From: Isochrysis galbana
Lineage: Eukaryota; Haptophyta; Isochrysidales; Isochrysidaceae
Reading direction: 5' to 3'
Length of the DNA: 64,000 nt
Assembly (NCBI GenBank): GCA_018136815.1
Contig: CM030935.1
Coordinates: forward strand, 3,856,299-3,920,298
In this document: in pieces, positions 60,172-64,000 of the stretch
Numbering within the stretch: the stretch's first letter is position 1
Layout of the letters: each line of letters begins with the position of its first letter
Made by a program: the position numbers and the translations under genes
Notes under the pieces: generated by a model
Databases searched by the model: none
The model's input: only the letters and a program-made list of their open reading frames with translations
Told to the model about the DNA's origin: nothing

Positions 60172-61033
60172 TAGAGTGGGCGGGCCACTCTAGACTCTCG
60201 GCTTGAGCCTGGCAACACACTCGCGCGCGTTCTCCGCCTCTGCCGCGCGACTTCACCCGCGCTCGCCGTACTGCCGCTCCACACCCACCTCGTCTGCCCT
60301 CCCGGCCTGCTCTCTCCCCTCTCCCCTCACCCGTCTTCTCCTGGGAGAGGGAAGAGAAGAGAAAGGAGAGCAGCAGTGCAGCCCTCACCCCTTCCCCTCT
60401 CTTCTCCCATCTTCCCCCTCTCTCTTCCTCTCTTCCTTCGATCCCTTGCCTCTCTCCGTCTCTTTCTCCTCGCGTGTACACGAATGTATATATATATATG
60501 TGCGCTGGTTTCTCAGTCTCATGCCCGCACCACCCCCCTCCTCTCCTCTCTCCTCCGGCCTTTCTCTCCTCTCTTCTCGCTCGCCCCCCCCCCCCCCCCC
60601 TGTCCTCCTCTATGGTCTCTTCCTTCCCTAAAGAGAAGTTTCTCACCGCTCACCCGTTGATTTCTCTGCCGCTCCGCCAATGTGAAATCTAATCTTTCGT
60701 ACCATTCCCTCTCTTCTCTTGCTATGATCTGTTTCTTCTCTCTGCGCATCCCCTCCCCCCCCCTTCTCGTTGTCCCCCTCGTCTTCTTCTTCTTCTCGGT
60801 GCGTCCCCCGTCCCCCTGTCCCTCTCTTCCGCCACACCACCGATTCATCTCGGATCTTGGCCTACCGCCGCAGGCGGAAGGAGGCACTCTCATACTCTTA
60901 CATATCCTCACCTACCTTAGAGAACACAGGGGACGGGGAGGGGCATGTCGGCCGAGAAAGAAAAGGAAGCTACTGAGTAAAAGTAGGAGTAGTCGAGTCT
61001 CATTCTAGACTACAATGGAGTAGAGGGGTTTTG
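60172..61033. other. CT-rich region without gene
   Basis: The plus strand is CT-rich from about 60285 to 60850 with a poly-C run at 60585-60600 and (TA)n near 60488-60500. Frames here are low complexity. It includes the upstream region of the 60171 gene. Confidence 0.5.
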
Positions 61034-61097
61034 CAGCGACTCAACGGGGACTCAAGAGTTGCCGAGTCAACAGCCTTGATTCCCCGTTGAGTCGCTG
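61034..61097. repeat. 17-bp perfect inverted repeat with 30-bp loop
   Basis: CAGCGACTCAACGGGGA (61034-61050) and its exact reverse complement (61081-61097) could form a strong hairpin. GACTC-type words recur in the loop and in the flanks. Confidence 0.85.
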
Positions 61098-61198
61098 TTG
61101 ACTGTTGAGTCGCTCTGGCAAAAGACCAAATCAGACCGCGGAGACCCAACAGAGGACTCCTCAACCAATCTCGCGCCGCCAGAGCGCGCTGGCCAGCG

Positions 61199-62432
61199 AT
61201 GCCCACCCGGCCCTTTACGGTGCGAGAGCTGGAGGACTGCAGGCTGGCCATGTTTCTGGCGCTGGAGGAGCAACCTACTTTTATAAGTGGGGGTCAATGG
61301 GGGCCTCGCGCCCCCCTCTCTCCATCGCGGACACCCCCCGGGGTGGGCCCGTACATTCAACCCCAACCCCTGCCCTCTGGCAGGGGCAGGGCACTCATCA
61401 AATCAGCCCAGACCCCTAGTGGGCGCGGGCCGCGAGCCGCACTCCCAGGCCCGCATGGGCCTGCTCTCGTACTGACTCCCCCCCCCATCCCTGGTCGCCA
61501 GGCAGACAGGGGCCTCAGGGCGGCACCCAAGGCCAGCGAGGCGAGCGAGGGAGAGGCAGGGGGGGCCAGGGGCTGAGCCCCAGCCTCCAATGCCCCCTGA
61601 GCTGCCCCTGCTGGCCCTCTGGGCGCCCCTGAAGGACCTCTGAGAGCAGGCCATGGCGCGCCGCATGGCGACGCGCCGCAGGGACCGGGGCGGAAGAGAA
61701 TGGAACGAGGGAGAGGGGGGGATTTGCACCCCCCCCGATGGAGTGTCGTGAGAAACGAGCCCCGTTTGCGTTAGCAAACGGGCGAAGGGGGGCGGCTGGC
61801 GACAGGAGAGGCGAGAAGAAGGGAGTGGCTCAAGACGTCCCTGTGGCAGATATCGGGGGGCGCAGTCATTTATTTCTTCGAGGACCGCTCGCGGCGCGAG
61901 CTGTAAGGGCCGTTCTCCTTTTTTGACGAGAGGTTCCTCCCCCCCCCCCGGTGCTTTTTCCCGGAGAGTCGGCCGGCGTCGACCGGACCGCCTCAATGGG
62001 TTTTCCCTCATTTTAACTTGTGGGGAGTTAGAATGGGAGCCGGGGGCCTGCGAGGGGGGAGATGTGGAAGGGTGCATAGGAGTATGTATTTGTGACAACA
62101 GCACGCGCCACGGTGTACGGGCAGGTGCGCTGAGGGCTGTCGTGTTGGTGCCGGGCTAGTGAGAGTAGTGGTACTAATGCTCAGATAGATTTGTTTGTTG
62201 TCTGGCGCTGGAGGAGCGGAGAGCCAGGGCGCGCAAGATGGCTCGCGACGGGCCGGACGGCGCCACAGAAGACTTCTAGGAACTCGCCTTTCTGGCGGTG
62301 GCAGCGGAGCCGCTCATGCGGACGACGCGGTCTCGCATAGGGCCCGAGCGGCTCTCCATTGCAAGGCTGGAGCTGGAGGCTGCAGCAGCTGGCGGCGGCG
62401 ACGGCGTGCTCACACGCGACGTCTACGCGTAG
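61199..62432 (+). pseudogene. Coding-like frame split by family A copy 2
   Basis: Before the insertion the frame reads MPTRPFTVRELEDCRLAMFL from the ATG at 61199. After it, from the duplicated target, it continues ALEERRARARKMARDGPDG to a TAG at 62277. Beyond that stop the same frame stays open to 62430 (ELAFLAVAAEPLM, ERLSIARLELEAAAAG). The residue pattern is helical and charged, like the end of a real protein, but I do not recognise it. The family A insertion and the stop suggest a dead gene or gene fragment. Confidence 0.45.
61272..62200 (+). mobile_element. Family A retroposon, copy 2, flanked by 17-bp target duplication
   Basis: An exact 17-bp direct repeat TCTGGCGCTGGAGGAGC lies at 61255-61271 and 62201-62217. 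The element starts AACCTACTTTTATAAGTGGG and ends CAGATAGATTTGTTTGTTG, a TTG/TTTG-type tail. It is about 929 bp and clearly homologous along its length to copy 1 at 1258-2179 in inverted orientation. Confidence 0.9.
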
Positions 62433-62560
62433 GGGTAGGCCAAAATATCCACGATTTTTCGCCCAAATATCCATGGGGGATATCTCCGATATATCTCAAA
62501 GTTCAGCCCAAATATCTCAAGAAATATCCATAGATATCTCTCGCTTTCGCTTTCGCTTTC
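62433..62560. repeat. Subterminal-like ATATCC/ATATCTC motif cluster
   Basis: GGCCAAAATATCCACG is followed by repeated AAATATCC, GATATCTC and similar words, then CTTTCG units. Such clusters are common just inside hAT element ends, and a hAT transposase fragment lies next to it. No matching inverted end was found in the window. Confidence 0.45.
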
Positions 62561-62774
62561 GCGTCTATTGCACCGCATCCCCGCGCGCATCGCCACTCAT
62601 GCGCATGCCGCCGTGTCCACTAAACCTAACTAAAATCTAGGCCTTGGCCTTGGTTGCTCCTTCTCACACTATCCTTAATATTCCTAATCTAACACCAATA
62701 CAATACATGTGGTGTGATGATGTGCATAGGTAACACAAACATTATTCGATTACAGACACTAACGGACGAAACGA

Positions 62775-62918
62775 TCACTTCGACACACGGTCTCGCTGGT
62801 TGCTATTAAATCGCAACATGATGGAGGCCTCAACCTGATCCGCCAAAGATTTAACACGATCAACACCAAAGACACACTGGAGCAATGAGAAGACACGCTC
62901 ACAAGATACCTACTCCTG
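62775..62918 (-). pseudogene. hAT transposase C-terminal dimerisation domain fragment
   Basis: The minus strand from about 62918 to a TGA at 62775 encodes VSCERVFSLLQCVFGVDRVK, SLADQVEASIMLRFN and a short basic tail. This matches the conserved hAT C-terminal block (ERVFSLL, then a LAD/EDxVE and MLRYN pattern). A TAG lies just upstream in frame; it could also be a splice acceptor (GAGTAG|GTATCT). No N-terminal BED finger or DDE residues were found upstream on this strand, so this is a remnant or a last exon. Confidence 0.8.
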
Positions 62919-64000
62919 CATGTGGCGCATTCACCTGTACCTGGATGGGCGAGTCAAGGATCAAGGAGGAGCTGAACGACTACACTCGGCTCCAGATCGC
63001 CAACTACAACTGGTAGCAACACATCGACCGACACGGGTACCAGACACTCAAACAACAGATTACAGATTGGCTTCTTCCTCGACTTCGGCGTTGACGCGTG
63101 AGTGCCTCCTTCAGATCCATCAACACTCGCCACAATCTACTCGCCATACTCAGTATTATACTCTATCTATACTCAGTAGTCTATCCGGTCTATCTATCCT
63201 TTTCCATCAAACCTCTGCTCTATTATAAGCACTTACAAAATTGTAGAGCCTTACGGCAGTAGGTAAACGGTAAACGGATACGGACCCGGCCAAAATAGCT
63301 TTGGCGTCTTTGGGCTAGGCGCTCGAGCGCTCGACCGCACCTCGCAAGTCCGATCGGAGGCCTCAACCCTTATCCCTTATCAGTGATAAGCCCCGAATCT
63401 CATACTGAGGACTCTTCCAAAATTGGTCCACCCCCTAGCCCAGTCGGTTGGCTCGGGCCAAGTGCCAAGTCCGGCCGGCCATCCGCTCGCTCGCCCCCAT
63501 CGGTATCTTCACACTAGGAGTATGAATTCGAGATCCCAGTGTCGCAAGAATCTGGATCCGTACTGATACGCGACAACTCTTAAAAAGATATGTATCGGAG
63601 GGGGCCCGACACTCAGATACCGCGCGGGGGCTCTTGTGGCCCCCCGACCCATTATAACCTTATAACATCTCGGCATATATAGATATAGACTTAGTTGTGG
63701 AATCGGTTAGTGCTGGCTTGGGTTGGTCATAACATTTGAATACTAGTATAATGCAGATGATAGTAAGCACGTACCAATAGCCGAATCATTATGGTTAGAT
63801 CGATAAAACTAGAGCTAAATGGGTGGTGATCTTGACTTCATGGGGCCGCGGAATCGCAGCGTACGAGAGGTTCATACCTCCAAAGGTGGACACAAGGAAC
63901 CTCTCGCAGAGCATGATGCAGCTGAAATTGCGAACGATAGGCTGAGGCGCGTCTAGACGGTGCTTCTCGGCAATACCAAAGGCTATAGCACGCCCGCACC
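62919..64000. other. Unassigned terminal region
   Basis: No supported gene. The block CGGAGGGGGCCCG near 63597 resembles the start of family C, and poly-purine hairpin-like sequence follows. The region is AT-richer than average from 63640 to 63850. Confidence 0.4.

Overview
The window is nuclear DNA from a GC-rich eukaryote, most likely a unicellular alga of the haptophyte or a similar secondary-plastid group. This is inferred from multi-exon genes with short GT-AG introns (about 90-350 nt, plus one GC-AG), a possibly plastid-targeted small membrane protein, an EF-hand/MFS fusion, anoctamin and CRT-like transporters, and a very heavy load of GC-rich retroposons. There is no operon structure. 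No CRISPR array, rRNA or canonical tRNA gene was seen.

Host genes (exon models come from splice-site reading and phase continuity): EMG1/NEP1 rRNA methyltransferase (3475-4609, +); a protein with a duplicated ~66-residue unit (6164-6775, +); a 1,484-residue coiled-coil protein (12020-17590, -, 7 exons); a small single-span protein (18292-18684, +); a CRT-like transporter (22145-25528, -) divergent from a CBM9-like protein (26122-27651, +); an EcKinase/APH-fold kinase (29579-31196, +, 5 exons) convergent with a secreted alpha/beta hydrolase (31634-32728, -); a glutathione S-transferase (37199-37975, +); an EF-hand + MFS transporter (39453-43056, -, 9 exons); a polytopic membrane protein (46381-48150, -); a 5'-incomplete gene (49442-50416, +); a TMEM16/anoctamin (51400-56692, +, 11 exons); and a hypothetical CxxC protein (59608-60171, -).

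Mobile DNA fills the rest. An L1-like LINE has an intact 1,500-codon ORF2 (6918-11420). Other LINE pieces lie at 34010-34790, 35170-36534, 36545-36892, 38461-38690, 43497-44800 and 58793-59026. Two GC-rich non-autonomous families, here called A and B, have 17-18 bp target-site duplications and share terminal sequences with the LINE. Family C is a ~200 bp interspersed repeat with three copies. There are two MITEs with terminal inverted repeats and 8-bp duplications; one carries a tRNA-like pol III promoter. The C-terminus of a hAT transposase lies at 62775-62918. A 205-bp satellite array (276-1250) has a dispersed relative fused to the start of the 49442-50416 reading frame.

The insertions are nested: A in the satellite, one MITE in B, another MITE in C, and A in a small coding-like frame. 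This lets an order of events be read. The clearest biology is the LINE with its hitch-hiking derivatives and the hAT/MITE system. The most interesting single genes are the EF-hand/MFS fusion, the anoctamin with a Gly-rich cytosolic repeat, and the duplicated-unit protein next to the intact LINE.
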